64,000 nucleotides of DNA from Ananas comosus. Lineage: Eukaryota > Streptophyta > Magnoliopsida > Poales > Bromeliaceae. The DNA lies in contig NC_033631.1 in assembly GCF_001540865.1 (NCBI RefSeq), forward strand, positions 1,405,532 through 1,469,531, written 5' to 3'. The translations under genes and the position numbers were made by a program. Below, piece by piece: positions 21,957 to 35,223 of this stretch (its first letter is position 1; each line of letters starts with the position of its first letter). The notes below the pieces were generated by a model. It ran no database searches. It was not told where the DNA came from and saw only the letters and a program-made list of their open reading frames with translations.

Positions 21957-24900
21957 CTAGGGTTCTTGTGCAACATCCGGCAGAGATGGCGACGACGAGC
22001 CGTTGTATTTGCTCGGCACAGGAGTGTTCTTCCGCGATTGCCGCTTTGTGGGCACGAGTACTTGTTCGTACTCTTGCTCATCGGCTATTGAAAAGTCGTC
22101 GTCCTCTTCGCCACCTTTGAACACGGGGTGAATATAAGCGTTCGATAAGTACGCTTTGAGGTCTAGGTTTGGCTCCCTCGCGCGCTCCAAGGTGTCCTTC
22201 ATCATTGCTTCCTATAAAAGGAGATTAGAATGAAGAAACTACGAGAATGAGAACGATAAAAACAAGTTTACATACTTCTAAATACCACTCAATATAAGTT
22301 TTATCTTCTTTGGTTCGCAAAGAGGGTCTAAAATTGTATTAATTCAATTTTAAAAATATAAAGAATCAGCTAATTTTATAACACAGCAGGAATAATATGA
22401 ATGTTCTGGTTACTTAAAATGGTTTAGCATCCTGCCTCGTGGCAGAGACCGGATTGGGCTGAGTCATATTCGAAATGGCGGGAGGCCGAATTGGACCGAG
22501 TCACAATCAAAGACTCGTGGGCGCTGTGTCTGTATGTTTTAAATAAATTGATTGCCCCGTTCTAACAGCTCAAGATTTTGGAATTAAAGGTTAGCATCAA
22601 CGATCCATAAATGGTATCAAAAAAGGTTGCCAGTTTGATTCCCACATGTTGCAAATTTGTACAGGTGCGGGGAATTGTTGGCTAAAGACGCTTACGTTCT
22701 AAGTGAATTGATTGTTTCTTTCTAACAGCTCGAGTTTTTGCAATCAATACTTGACATCTAACATGCAAATATACGACTCCTAATCTAATGATTTTCCCAT
22801 TTGTCACATACAAGTTCTAGTTTAAGCAAATCAAGCAAAGTAACAAGTAATGAAAGAGAACAAATGATACTAGAGTCTAATGCAAAAATTAATGTTCAGG
22901 AACACCCTTAGCAGAAAAATTACCTGGAGTGGATATTTCACAAAAGCAGGTTCATAACGATTCTTGCAGTAGAGATGAAACCATATAGTTAATATCGGCA
23001 GGGCGAGGAGCACAGGAGTCGACTGAGCAGCATTCTTCGTGCTTAACAACCCAAGTAGGACCAGCTGCGATATGATCAATGCCGTGATTATGCGCCCATG
23101 GACGCTTGGCCAAAATGCCGCGGCGCTCTCATATTCTTGATTGTAGACGTTTATAATCTGTAACACAGTTTACGCTAAGAGTAAGCAGGTGCATGGCAAG
23201 CAAACTAACAATAGAAGAGATGGAGAAGTGCATTTACCGGCGCACTCCATCGCATAGAATTTGAGTTTACAAGAATTAGAAAATGGAAGCAGTACCAACC
23301 GAGACCTAATAAGCGAAATTTCTATTTTGTAGAGCAACCCTATACAAAGTGGAAGTACATGAGAGTTGCATACCTGATGACGAAAAACAACATAAGCAAG
23401 GCCGAAGAATATTATGATGAAAGGTAGAAGGAATGGCGTGACCACGGCATAGGCAAGACCAAGCAAGAAGTACAGCTGTATTTGTGGCTCAGATGAGTCG
23501 AACCCAATACTTCCCGGATCCATAGCCTCTTCCCTATCCTTTTCAGTCTTCACCAAGAAGAAATTCTTCAAGTGGAAGATTATCAACGGCTTCAATCTCA
23601 AAACTTCTCCGGCTATTCCAGCCCATCCATCAACCATTATAAAAGTAAGGGGCAATTGCTTATATACCCCCGAAAAGTTCCCGACTTTTCGATTTACCCC
23701 TCTTAGAAGGCTAATATTGAAAATAACCCTCTAACGTTCCAACCTATTTCTAATATATCCTTAGAGTTAAAATCTGTTAAGTAACTATGTTATCTCTGTA
23801 AAATTACTATTTTGCCCTTTCAAATATACCCTTCCACCATTACTGTTTTTCTTATTTGCCCTTAAAGTCAGGGCACAAAAAGTGTTTTGACTTTTGATTT
23901 TTTACAATATACCCCTCTACCGTCACCAACCTTTCTTATTTGCCCTTAAGTTGAGGGTAAAATTGGCATTTTATTTTTTTTAAACTGTGGTAGATATTTA
24001 ACTCACATTTAACCCAGGTTAACTTAACAGAAGATAACTGCAGAGGTATTTTGCAATAACGGTGGAACATATGAGGAAAATTTTAGAAAGAAAAAAAAAG
24101 TAGGGGTAAATCGAATATTTTCAAACATACGAGGGGTATATAGGCAATTATCCCTAAAAGTAATGAAGAACGTTGCTTTCATCAGGATTGATGCACCTAT
24201 TGTCTTCGGTATCCTAACAAAGAGAACCAAACATACAAGAAATTTAAATTTTTACTTAACATCTTTTAATGTGTCAAATGAATAATAGCACAAAATTTTC
24301 ATTTAACTGATTGTGATAGCATGGTAAGATTCAATTATGAATAGATAGTAAGTTATTAATCAAAAGACACTTTAATTGTAAGTTCCTTTAGCTTCTAACG
24401 TATTATTACGCTCAAAGACTACAAATTACAAACAACAAATTAAAAACATTGGCTTCTATGAATAAACAACAATTTCAACTGCCTCCTCGAGAAAATGGAA
24501 AGAAGACAACAGACCTTTTGCAATAAAGAAGTGCAAGATTAAATATCATTGCAAAAATTCTACAGAAATAGCATAATGCAAAATTAGTTTCACATGGCCT
24601 ATCGATATTGGCAGATAGTCCTTTTGAGAAGGTTCTAGTTGCTAGGTTACACCCCATTTTGGAGTATTGACCTAGAACATGCTGCAAAACAAGCCATGCT
24701 GGCAATTGGTACTATTGATTGACATGGTCACTAAGATTTTAGACTTGAAAACCATACTAATGTTAGAAGTTTGAGACTTACTATATCTTGTCCAATGGGA
24801 ATCGAATTAAATGGACAACGTATGTTATTTCCTTGGAAGAGAATACTATTTGCATGGTCATAGCAAGTTATACATTTATAAGTGTCTTATTCACGCATAT

Positions 24901-27900
24901 GCGGACATATAGATAATTAAATACAAGCACAAATTATTCTAATATATGAAATAAAAACTAATGCACGATAGCCCAAAAAATTGAGAGAATAGATCGCAAT
25001 AAATTTAGAGAGATGAAAAGAAAACATAACTAGACAAATGAAACAAAAAGATTAACTATTTCTTTTGATACTTTTATTATCAAGCAGACAGGGAAGGGGG
25101 GAAACACATACTGATTAGGTGATTGGTGAATAAATACATCTAGTTGCTGTAATGCAGTCCCAGTGATGATGCTGCAGAGAAATACATTAACAAACAAGAA
25201 GATATAGTATTTTCCAGCAGACTTCCGCTCAAGAGAAGACAAGGATGTATATCCCTCAAACTTGGACATGAACATTAATATGGTTGGCAGCAGTATGAGG
25301 AATATCTTCAGAGCAATACCGGGTAGAAATCCCTGGATAAATGATTTAATAACATGCCTGCATAAAACAATATAGAACTAGTAGTCATTTTCAGGGTTTG
25401 CAAGAAAAAACTTCATATAATCAAAGATTAAAAAAAAAAGAATGTTCCAAAAAAAAAATCCACAAAATCAGCATTTAATGCAAAGTACATGGATAATGCT
25501 ATCTATGAGTCTTTTTAGTATTACAACTGAAGTTCTAGACCTCTTTGTATCCCTTTTATTATTTTTAGCATATGAATATGCAGTCCATAATTTCTCCTAT
25601 TATGTCAAGAAAGAGAAAGGATTGGGTTGCAAAAACTGCAAATATTGCTGTTTGACATCTGAATTACTTATCTTCTTCAGGGATTTCATAAACATCATTA
25701 CTAGTGTAATTTACGTCACAAGTTTGGAATCAAATTTTTAGTTAAAATATATTAAAAAAACACAATAATTGAAGAATGAATATATTATCCATAATAGCAA
25801 ACACAGCAAGGAGAAGAGGAAAAGAAACGTGAACATAAGTTCAGAAAATTAAAATAGTGCAATGAACTCACTTTTCAATAAGTTTCTTTAGAAACGGAGC
25901 AGCTTTCTCAATTCCCTCGATATTAGCAAGAGACTGTACGAATGCTATTGGGATGACATAGAAGAAGGTCAGAAAGAAGAGTGCTACTATAACAATCAAC
26001 CTTCTGATTGTGAGGTAAACAAAGGGAATAGCAAGATTCTGCCAATAGACATCGCGAGGCTCTGGAGCCCAGTCAGTCAACCATTGTGTAGGATTTCGAG
26101 TTTGCTGAGTCTGAGCACAAACCGCTGCCCCCCAGCGTGTTCGGAATGAAACAAATGCTGCAGGCACAACAGACTTCGGATCCTTTCTGACCTTCTCACG
26201 CTCTATCTCCTCCTAAATATAGAATTATAGTAAAAACAGCAACAAATTTGGCATGAAAATGGAAGCACAGATAAAATTATTATATGTTTAGAGTATCAGC
26301 AAAATATTAAGCACTCGTCCAAGTAGACTTTAATTATTTACAAAGGCAAACAGATCAATAGAGATAGTTTAAATTTAATCAACACCAAAAACCTTGTTAA
26401 ACTAAATCTAAATGATCCATAGGTCGAAAAGCACAAACAACCTCTGGTACTGCATATGTTACACAGGTATTGCATGTCACCTTAAAGCAGTCTCACTGAG
26501 CCTTTCCTATATGATATAATTTCAAGGAAAAAACTGATTTTTTTAAAAGGCTATTTGAACAGAAAGGCCCATTCTATGCTCCTGGATTATTAGCTTTTAA
26601 AGTACAATCTGAAAGTTGACATTGTATAAGATTTTAAGATGAAACACAATAAATATGTTCTAGTTCCTCGTATTTATGACAACAGCTGCAATTAGGCAAT
26701 CAAGTTGCAGACATAATTGGTCATGACCAATAAACACTCAAACTACTGTTGAAGTAGAATCTAAATTAAGAGTTTGAAATCTCGTTCGCCCTATAGCAGT
26801 CCAAATTTAACTTACGAGCTATGAATGACCAGTTCATCTCAAACCTTATTAATCAAAAACTTAACTCAATTTGATCAACTTGCGTAACAATTCACTAATG
26901 CAAATTGGGAAGGAGCAAGATAACTATTGAACATACTACATGTTGAACCGAAGTAAGACGAGTACCACTTACTTCTTTTGATAGCTTTTCAATTTCAGAT
27001 ATGTAAAATTCAATTGCATCCACAGTGGAGCCCCATAATCCTAGAAAACCAGTCTGAAAGAAACAAAGAAGAAGAATATTAATCTTCCAAAATAACACAT
27101 TACGTTCATTTGAAACATCACAATGGAAAAGAAAACAAAGACATTCAGAAGAACAGAACAAACCTTGCAAGTTGGCCTCTTAGATGGATTTCTATTATAC
27201 TTCAGTTGATAATAGTCAAGCCAGTTCTGCATCTGTTTCTTCTTTTTGACCAGTTTCGCAAGATTGTTGGCATTATAAACAACCTACAAAGCACACCACA
27301 CAAAGAACACATATTTTCTTAATCTTGTAGCCTACTTGTACCCTCTTTTACCGGCTTTCTAGAAACTAATGGAAAAACAAAAGGTAAATACCAGAATTCT
27401 GATTGAAAACAAAAGAAAAAATTTGGACATTCTTGTAAAAATTGCAGGATACATCACTTCCCATCAGTACAACTAATTTACTGAACTATGAAACTAACCG
27501 TATTAAATTTCCATCTATGCCCACAAACAAATTCATCAAACCTTTCGCAACAAACTACCTGATGAGTGAGATAGTGATCAGGATGATTGACAAGGAAAAA
27601 ATGCTCAACAAGCTCACTGGTGGACTCATCTGGATCAGGTGGTATATTCCGGACAAGAACCTGAAATAATTAAATATACAACATACGTTATTCACAAAAA
27701 GGAAGTTAATTTATGTGTCGTACACAACTAGAAGTATTTTGATCTTTAATATAGAGCGACATATATATCAATTGATGAGAGCTTACAGTGAACTGATCTG
27801 GACGGCGTCTTTCTGTTGCAATGAAGTGCAGCCTCATTGACTCCACAATTTCATACTCTTTGAGTAATACATAGCATGTCCAAAAGGTAAAAACATATGC

Positions 27901-29742
27901 CATGACTATGTGGGCCCAAAATCTGTGGTAAACACAAGCACCTAAGTCACAACCCAGCAAATGAATCATACAAGTAATAAAGTATGCATATGTTACTTCA
28001 AAATGAGGACGGAGGATATTGTCAAAATAATATACATATTGATATTATAAACACAAAGAAAGGCTACCTGAGTATATTAAAACTTAACCTTGGGTTTCCA
28101 GTACTCGTTCAATACTTCGAAAATCCTCATAGAAGTCATACAAGGTCCTTTTCTAGATTTTAATAGTACATTCATATATCATTTTTTATTTATATTAATC
28201 AGAATTCTACTTTCCACTGTAAAAATTCATCAAATGATTGGAAGATACCCAAGTCAATTTCCCCTCTACAAAACTCTGACTGCATCTTCACTCTGAACTT
28301 ACATAACTTTTTAGAACAACTTAATTCTTATATGAGTTAATCAAGAGAAGCTACTGTGTGATGGTACCAACAACAATTCAGAATCTTGTTTACTACCTGT
28401 TTCAACACCAGGTGCATTTAAGATAATTTTTTACCAAACAATTTGCATTTTTTCCTTCCAATTCTCAGAAGATACATAATGATAACAACTTGGGTTACAA
28501 ACAGTATTCTTAATTTATAACACATTTAATAATATATGGACTTTCTCGGCTTTACACAGGACAGAATATTTCACTTGGTGAATAATATGAGCAGGTTATT
28601 ATCTGACCTTATTGACAATAAGTATCTGCTGTTAGAAAGATGTTCTATTAGAGAGATGTTTCCAAAGGATGTCTAAAACACAAGGTGCAGGGCGACCCGC
28701 ACCCATTGCTTCTTCACAAATTAGAATACATGTAGTTCTGTTCCAAGTCTAATTTGCTATAAAATTTCAAAAAGCAGCAAGATGGAGTGAATGGAAACAT
28801 TAGGAACCATATTTAGATATCTAACGCTTACCTATTTGACCCCTTGGGGATATTTGATATCGAGAGCTTGTCGATGTCGCTATAAACTACTTTTGATGTT
28901 GCAAGAGTATCATTAGTCCAGTTGACCGGTACCAGGATGGCCAGTGCCAGGACTGTAATAGGGATAAAGATTTTAAGCCTGCATGAACAAACAAAAGAAT
29001 ATATTAACAAGCAAGAAATGATGCGAATTCGGATTAATATACAAATGGCACATTGTATATATATTTATAAAATTTTGCACATTTTTAACCCAAAATATAC
29101 CAGAATAATTTCAGCATTATTTCCATATAAAGACAAAAGAAACATACCAAAATAATGTAAGACTTTCTCTAAATTGGGTAACAAGAAGCCTTTTTGAATA
29201 AGATTTTCATGGAAATATGTACCAAACTAAGAGAAGGTATGAATTGTAATCTAGACATAGTCTCATTTAAATTTCCTGAGAGTTAGCCAACAAGGCCATT
29301 GCTACGGCATCAAAAAGGCCTAGTAGCTATCCTTTTAATGAAATTATTATTATTGATGCCAATTTAAGATAATGAAGTTTAAATCAAAGTAAACTAATGA
29401 ATAAGCATACAGAAGTATAAAAGGATACCCAATCAAGTATATCCGAAGATAGACAGCAGAATCAAGCCCTGCATGTTCAATCAGCTCAGGCTCAGGCATT
29501 TTGAGGGCCTCCGGCATCCAGTTCAAAAATCTCAAATACGATCTCCAGTCTAAGTTGACAAACTTCTGCACAATATTTCCAGACCGTGATGGACTGCTTC
29601 TTACACCTTTCAGATACCATTTGGGAAAATAAACCCTATCGTTTATGGGTTGTAGCCGTAGAAAAGCAAATGCCAAAAGGAAGGCGAAAGCACTCAATAT
29701 GTTGATTGCCGCAGCTAGCCCTATATCAGCAAGCGTAGCCAT
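21957..29742 (-). CDS. OSCA1: CSC1-like / OSCA1 hyperosmolality-gated calcium-permeable channel, 11 exons, exon 9 interrupted
   Basis: OSCA/CSC1 proteins are plasma-membrane, TMEM63-related mechanosensitive cation channels that raise cytosolic Ca2+ under osmotic stress. Exons on the minus strand: 29742-29429, 28978-28832, 27922-27787, 27660-27559, 27283-27164, 27053-26973, 26212-25872, 25357-25112, 24213-24156 plus 23640-23374 (split), 23157-22924, 22211-21957. All introns are GT/AG and phases agree. Removing the MITE and one 8-bp duplicate gives 766 codons, the usual family length. Seen in order: an N-terminal membrane helix after MATLADIG, the RLQPINDRVYFPKWYLKG motif, the cytosolic domain (exons 3-7), then the 7-TM pore domain ending with the PTKRQSRKNTP tail. 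As assembled, translation runs into the element after residue 515 and stops at 24026-24024 (about 558 aa), losing the last membrane helices. All other exons look constrained, so the break is recent or specific to this haplotype. Confidence 0.95.
22435..22760. mobile_element. Possible degenerate TRIM/LTR fragment in the last OSCA1 intron
   Basis: Two direct repeats containing 'aattgattg' and 'ttctaacagctc' (about 22545 and 22700) lie around 'tggtatcaaa' (22613-22622), which resembles an initiator-tRNA primer-binding site. The length and ends cannot be set. Confidence is low. Confidence 0.35.
23649..24155. mobile_element. MITE inserted in OSCA1 exon 9, 8-bp target duplication
   Basis: The 507-bp insertion is flanked by aaaagtaa on both sides (23641-23648 and 24156-24163). 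Its ends are imperfect inverted repeats (left 'caattgcttatataccccc', right the complement of 'gaggggtatataggcaatt'), with further pairing such as 'cgatttacccct'. The reading frame of the host exon proves the boundaries: deleting the element and one 8-mer restores FFITF-IMVDGWAG exactly. An 8-bp duplication suggests a hAT-type element; no coding capacity is present. Confidence 0.95.
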
Positions 29743-31960
29743 TTATTCCCCTTAGTTGCAACACACCCTACGCATAAAAATTATCAAATTAATTAAAGAG
29801 CTTTTGTGACAAAAACATATCAGAATGAATAAGCAAAATAAAGCTTACTAGCAGATGAAAAAATTATTGGGAAACAAATTTCAATGAATTTGAAACAATG
29901 AAATAATGAAGGTTCAGGGCAAAATAAGCAGATTTATGGTCGGCTTGGATGCTTGAACAAGTAATCCAGTTACAGCATGGGGAATCACTGCAGTAGGGGT
30001 ATTTTCTTTTCTGATTGGAAATACGAACTTGATTTAAGTCCATTGAAAGGTCGACGGACCACATAATAATGATTGATTTCCCAGGATACAAAATTCTACC
30101 TACGAGATGGTTGGACATATTCCTAGGAGACGACACAAGAGGCAGTATACTCTATGCACTTTGAGGCAGCAAAATAGATATGCTGAACACGATGTTTATG
30201 CATCCGAACGGGCATCTTACTTCCATGCAAAGAAAATATTTGGATAACAACATCTCAGCAACTAGCTGCAATTAGTTAAGTGAATCACCAGAATAGTCTT
30301 CTTATTTTGTAGGTCCCTGTCTTGAAGTAAACTATCAATTTAGGAGCGTTCCCACACAAAATCTGCTAGATGAGATGAAATACAACTGATAAGGATTTCA
30401 AATCCTGTCATCGAAACAAAATATCCTAAAAAAGCCGCATGCTACACTTCAACCAAGAAGCTGAAATTCCTATTGATCCACACCCTCAAAAATCATGCAA
30501 CCGCCCGTATAAGTTTTTAACATGGCTGATACTGATAATTCGCATATTATAGTGGAATAAAAGAGAATTAAAGCCACTGTACACTTGTGCCGCTTACTAT
30601 TTTTTTCTTTGTCAAACTTAAATTCTACGCAGCTGGGATGCACCAGTGGATAATTCATCAATTGTGTGCAATCTACACATGAAGTTATGTTTGGAAGCAA
30701 AGAGGGTAAGAGATCTAGTAGTAACCTTTTTCTTTCCTTGTTCGCTTCTTCCTAATAAAGATGAGTTTATTCACAAGCTACCAACAAAGCAAGAACAGAG
30801 AAGCCTATCCTTCTCGACCGACAAACCCTAAACTTTTGATTTTCTTGAATCAAAGTGATTCCAGTCAATAAAATTTGGGACTTTACTAAATTTACCGATC
30901 GATGATTCCATTAAATTTCACCACTTTAATCACTTTTCAGCAAATAAAACTGAACTAACAAAATGGTTAATAGGTAAAAGAGCCATTAATTCAAACAAAA
31001 TTTCAACTTTACTAAATAGAATTACTTAAATTACTTAGATTAAAAGAATTGAGAAGGTAAATTTGAGGTGCCTATTTCAAAATAGCCTATAGTTGAGGAA
31101 CACAAAGTCAAAATTTACCAGCAAAGGGGGGAAAAAAAAAAAAAAATCTTAACCTAACAAAACCTAAACAATTTAAAGCCTATATTAGAAAATTAATCAA
31201 AAGATTCAAAACCCAGAATAACTTTACCAAAAAAACAACAACCAAAAAACAAAAACAAAAAAAACAAAAGGTTAACCTAACAAAACCTATCAAATTAGAA
31301 ACCTAAATTAGAGCATTAATCACAACTCCACAAATTCACAAAATACAACCCAAATCTCAACTAATCAACCAAATTCATACTAGTAGAAGAAACAAGAGAA
31401 ATCCAGTCAAAACTTACTACATCTCACCCAAATAAAAAAATAAATAAATAAATAAATAATAGACTAAACCTAGCAAAACCCAAAATAGAACATCAATCAA
31501 ATCCCAGTATATATTTACCACCAAAAAAGCACCGACAAAATAAGATCTCAACCTACCAAAACCTACCTTATTCAAACCCTAAATTGGAGCATTAATTACA
31601 ACTCCACAAAACTCCTCAAATGCATTCCACCACCTCAAAAAAAAAGACTTTAAAAAAAAAATCCTAATTAAATCATCATTTACAACACCAAAATTCAAAT
31701 CTAAACCCAAAAAAAGTAATAACAAATTCATACCAGGAGGAGTCGAAGCCGATCTATCGCGCACCACAAAGATCAAAACAAGAAAAAGGGTGCAGATAAA
31801 CAAAAAGGAAATAAAAAGAGGGGGGGTGGGGGTTACTGAAAAAGGGAAGTGGAATTAAAGTCGGCGACGAGATTGGGTTGGGGTAAAGAAAGCGCCGGAT
31901 TCTTCCGTGGGCGCCGACTTTAACTTCGGCTCTACGCCTTCTTCTCCGTTCTCTTCTCTC
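29743..31960 (-). promoter_or_regulatory. OSCA1 5' leader with intron, and promoter region
   Basis: Upstream of the ATG on the minus strand there is an acceptor-like 'ctaag' eight bases before the start codon. A GC-richer block at 31735-31960 ends in a GTATGA donor-like site (31733-31728). I infer a non-coding first exon and a leader intron of about 2 kb (29751-31733). The first-exon block contains an 11-bp inverted repeat (31856-31866 and 31912-31922). The transcription start is estimated, not seen. Confidence 0.45.
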
Positions 31961-33690
31961 CTCTGCTTCTGATGAGTTGTTAAAGTGCGTGGGGAGTAGT
32001 GCTAAGATTTTTTCTTTTCTTTTTCTTTTTTTTTTCTTTTTTTTTTTTTTGTTTGAAAGAGAGAGAGAGATGTAACGCAGTAACGGTTGGAGAGAAAAGA
32101 GAGGGGGTACAAATTTTACTCATTTTGACTTAAATGGAAAAAATTAGGAGAAGCGGTTTGAGTGCGTGGACCGGGTTTACCACGTCACCTCCCAAACCGC
32201 CGCTTTTTGTTTTTTTGGGTATTTAGGTGGCGTTCAAATAGTAACTGTTTATTTAGTTGAAAGTGAAAAAGTAGTGAACTGTTTCCGGTCATTCGTTGTT
32301 TATTTTGCAGTAATAAAAATACGATCGAAATTCGAGTTATTCGAAACAACGAAAGTTAATTACGATGAAGAAAGATAAAAACAATAATAAAATAATATAA
32401 TAAGTAATGCTAATTATATTTAAATATATTTAATTATGGCATTAATTATTATTTTATTTAGTTTGTATATTTAAAATATGATAAAAATTGATTAGTTAAG
32501 TTTTATTATTTTCTTCATTTAGTTTGTACATCTAAAATATAATGAAAATTGATTAGTTAAGTATTTATATATATTTTTTACTTTATAATTTTATTATTGT
32601 ATTATTATAATTTATGTACAAAAAAATAATTTACTTGTTTTAGATTAAATTTTTAATTGTATAGGAATATAACTATATTATTTTTATTTATTAAGTTATT
32701 TATTATGTATACACAAATTATAATTTTACATTATTCATTTTCTGCCAAACAAACAGCGAAACTGAAAGAATTTTATTTCCATATCTATGAAACAAACAGC
32801 AAGAGAGAAATAGTTTTCACCGAATTCTATTTTGAACTAAATTCTAGTTTCGGTGAAACAAATAGGTCCTTATTTGAAAAATTGTGTAAAATTATTACAA
32901 ATAATTTTTAATATTTCAGATAAAAAATATAAAAAATAAAAGAAGACTATTTTGTAAAATTTAGAAAAAAAAATTATTATTTTATAAAAATTTCTGAAAA
33001 TTAAATACACAAAAAATCCTTTTCTAACCCAAATAACTAACTTGTTGGGGTTTTTTTTTTAAGAGTTAAATAGTTTCTTAGATATTGATTTAGCGGTCCA
33101 AAATGAAAGAGGGAGCAACAATTTTTTTTTATTTTCAGAGTAATACTTCCTCCATAACTATAAATATATAGAGTATAAATCTTAATCGCATTAATCTAAA
33201 AGCTAATATTCTTCCATTAGTCTAATCAATTATTTTATTTCAGTATTAAAAATTTGTTAGAGTACTTTTCGATATTTTGATGGACAATGATAATTTTGAT
33301 TTCCAATAAAAACTTCTATAAAATATATTTTTAAAAGCTTATTTATTTTACACAATTTTTTTTTCCTGAATGCGAATATAAAAGTATTAAAAAGATGCGT
33401 TCACGCGCTCAAATTGTTCGTAGAGACACCACTGAACACATCGATTCAATTGCACAAATGTTAAAAAATTAAAATCAAATCCTTTTAAAAGAATTGTATT
33501 CTTAGTATAAAAAATAATATTCCTGAATTTTCTTTTTTTGACTGAAAATATTATGTGTGAAATTGGAAGAGTTCTTATAAATCCACTGGTCTGGTTCAGT
33601 GGACCTGGTCCAAGCAATAATTTCTCTTAGAACAGATCTAGAGTCCAACGGTCAGTTTTCATAGAAGTTTCCAAATTGAACCTACATGCA
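31961..33690. other. Gene-free AT-rich stretch upstream of OSCA1
   Basis: It starts with a T/C-rich tract (31990-32060) that may be OSCA1 promoter. The rest is AT-rich without supported genes. Pieces near 32230-32380 and 32740-32870 share 'cgaaac'/'gaaacaaa' type words and may be an eroded foldback, not confirmed. Confidence 0.35.
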
Positions 33691-33699
33691 ATTATTTAA

Positions 33700-34088
33700 G
33701 GGTAAATTTCAAATATTATCCTATAATTTCACAATTTCTCATTTTAGTACCATATACTTTAAAGTATATTATTTCAATGCTCTATGATTTTATTTTTATC
33801 TTTTCATCGGCACCTTCATTAACTCTTCATTAAATCATATATATAGAAAACTTCCGATACTCCATCTATGGTTTATCGAATATTCACTTTAGTACCATAT
33901 AGTTTACCAAATTTTTAATTTAGTACCATGTGATTTTAACTTCATCACTAATTTAACAAAAAAATTAATGGAGGAATAATGAAAAGAGAAAAAAGAAACC
34001 ATATGGTTCTAAAGTGATACATTTTAAACCATAGAGTATTAAAGTAAGAAAATGCGAAACCGCGGATTGTGGTATTTGAAGTGTTTCC
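33700..34088. mobile_element. Foldback MITE, family A, copy 3
   Basis: Left end GGGTAAATTTCAAA; the right arm is complementary ('tggtatttgaagtg'). The core with 'atcgaatattcactttagta' is present. Flanks attatttaa (33691-33699) and gttatttaa (34089-34097) match at 8 of 9 positions. Confidence 0.8.
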
Positions 34089-34502
34089 GTTATTTAAAGA
34101 AATAATATCTAATATTCTAAAATTTTAAAAATATCTTATTTATTTTTGAAGAATCAAGATGCTTCTGTTAATTTTAAAATATGTCATCAAATATTCTAAT
34201 AAGGTTGGATTTAAAAAAAATTTAAATTTTAATAATTTTAAAATAAATTTAAAAATTTTGAATAGTAATAAGGGATAAATAGGCTAGAGCCTATTGTTTA
34301 AAATTAACTACAAAATTGCCAAGAAGAGTACAAGAAAATACATAAGTTGGGAACTGCATGGGATTTGTCCTTTATGAAGTGAGTTGGCACTAGCCTTTAC
34401 AGTTTGCATTAATGCACCAATTTATTATTTTTACAGTTTACATTTATGTATCATAAAAATAAACTAAAGAAATAAAAAAAAATACACGTAGACAAAAAAA
34501 AA

Positions 34503-34856
34503 GGGAAAACTTCAAAAAACCCCCCGTGGTTTCGTGCATTCTCACTTTACTACCCTGTGGTTTAAAACGTATCAATTTACCCCCTGTGGTTTCATTTTTA
34601 TCTTTTCGGAAGCTTTTTCGTTAATATTTCGTTAAATTATATACAAAAAACTTCAGATAACCATCTATATTTATCGAATAGTCACTTTAGTATCCTTTAA
34701 TTTTAACTTTGTCACTGATTTTAAAAAAAAATAATAATAAAATTGATAACAAAAAGATAAAAACGAAACCACAGGGGGGCAAATTGATACGTTTTAAACC
34801 ACAGGGTAGCAAAGTGAGAATGCACGAAACCACAGGGGGGGTTTTTGAAGTTTTTT
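34503..34856. mobile_element. Foldback MITE, family A, copy 4 (least diverged arms)
   Basis: Ends GGGAAAACTTCAAAAAACC and its complement. Inner arms 'ctgtggtttaaaacgtatc' pair almost perfectly. Both flanks are A-rich, so the target duplication cannot be judged. Confidence 0.85.
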
Positions 34857-34869
34857 CAAAAAAAAAAAA

Positions 34870-35223
34870 GATAAACTTCAAATAATGTATCCATATAGTT
34901 TCGCACTTTCTTTTTTAGTGTCATGTGATTTAAATGATATCAAATTAATATTTTGTGGTTTCATTTTTATCTTTTCATTAGCTTTTTCGTTAATATTTCG
35001 TTAAATTATATACAAAAAATTTCAGATACCCCACCTACGTTTATCGAATATTCACTTTAGTACTATTTAATTTTAACTTTATCACTGATTTAACGAAAAA
35101 AATTAGTGGAATCGATAATAAAAGGATAAAAATGAAATCACATGACCTAAATTGATACATTTTAAACCATATGATACTAAAGTGAGAAAATGTGAACCAC
35201 GGGAGTGATATTTAAAGTTTTCC
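34870..35223. mobile_element. Foldback MITE, family A, copy 5
   Basis: Adjacent to copy 4, same orientation of core ('ttcgttaaattatatac', 'tttatcgaatattcac'). Arms are more diverged than in copy 4. Confidence 0.8.
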
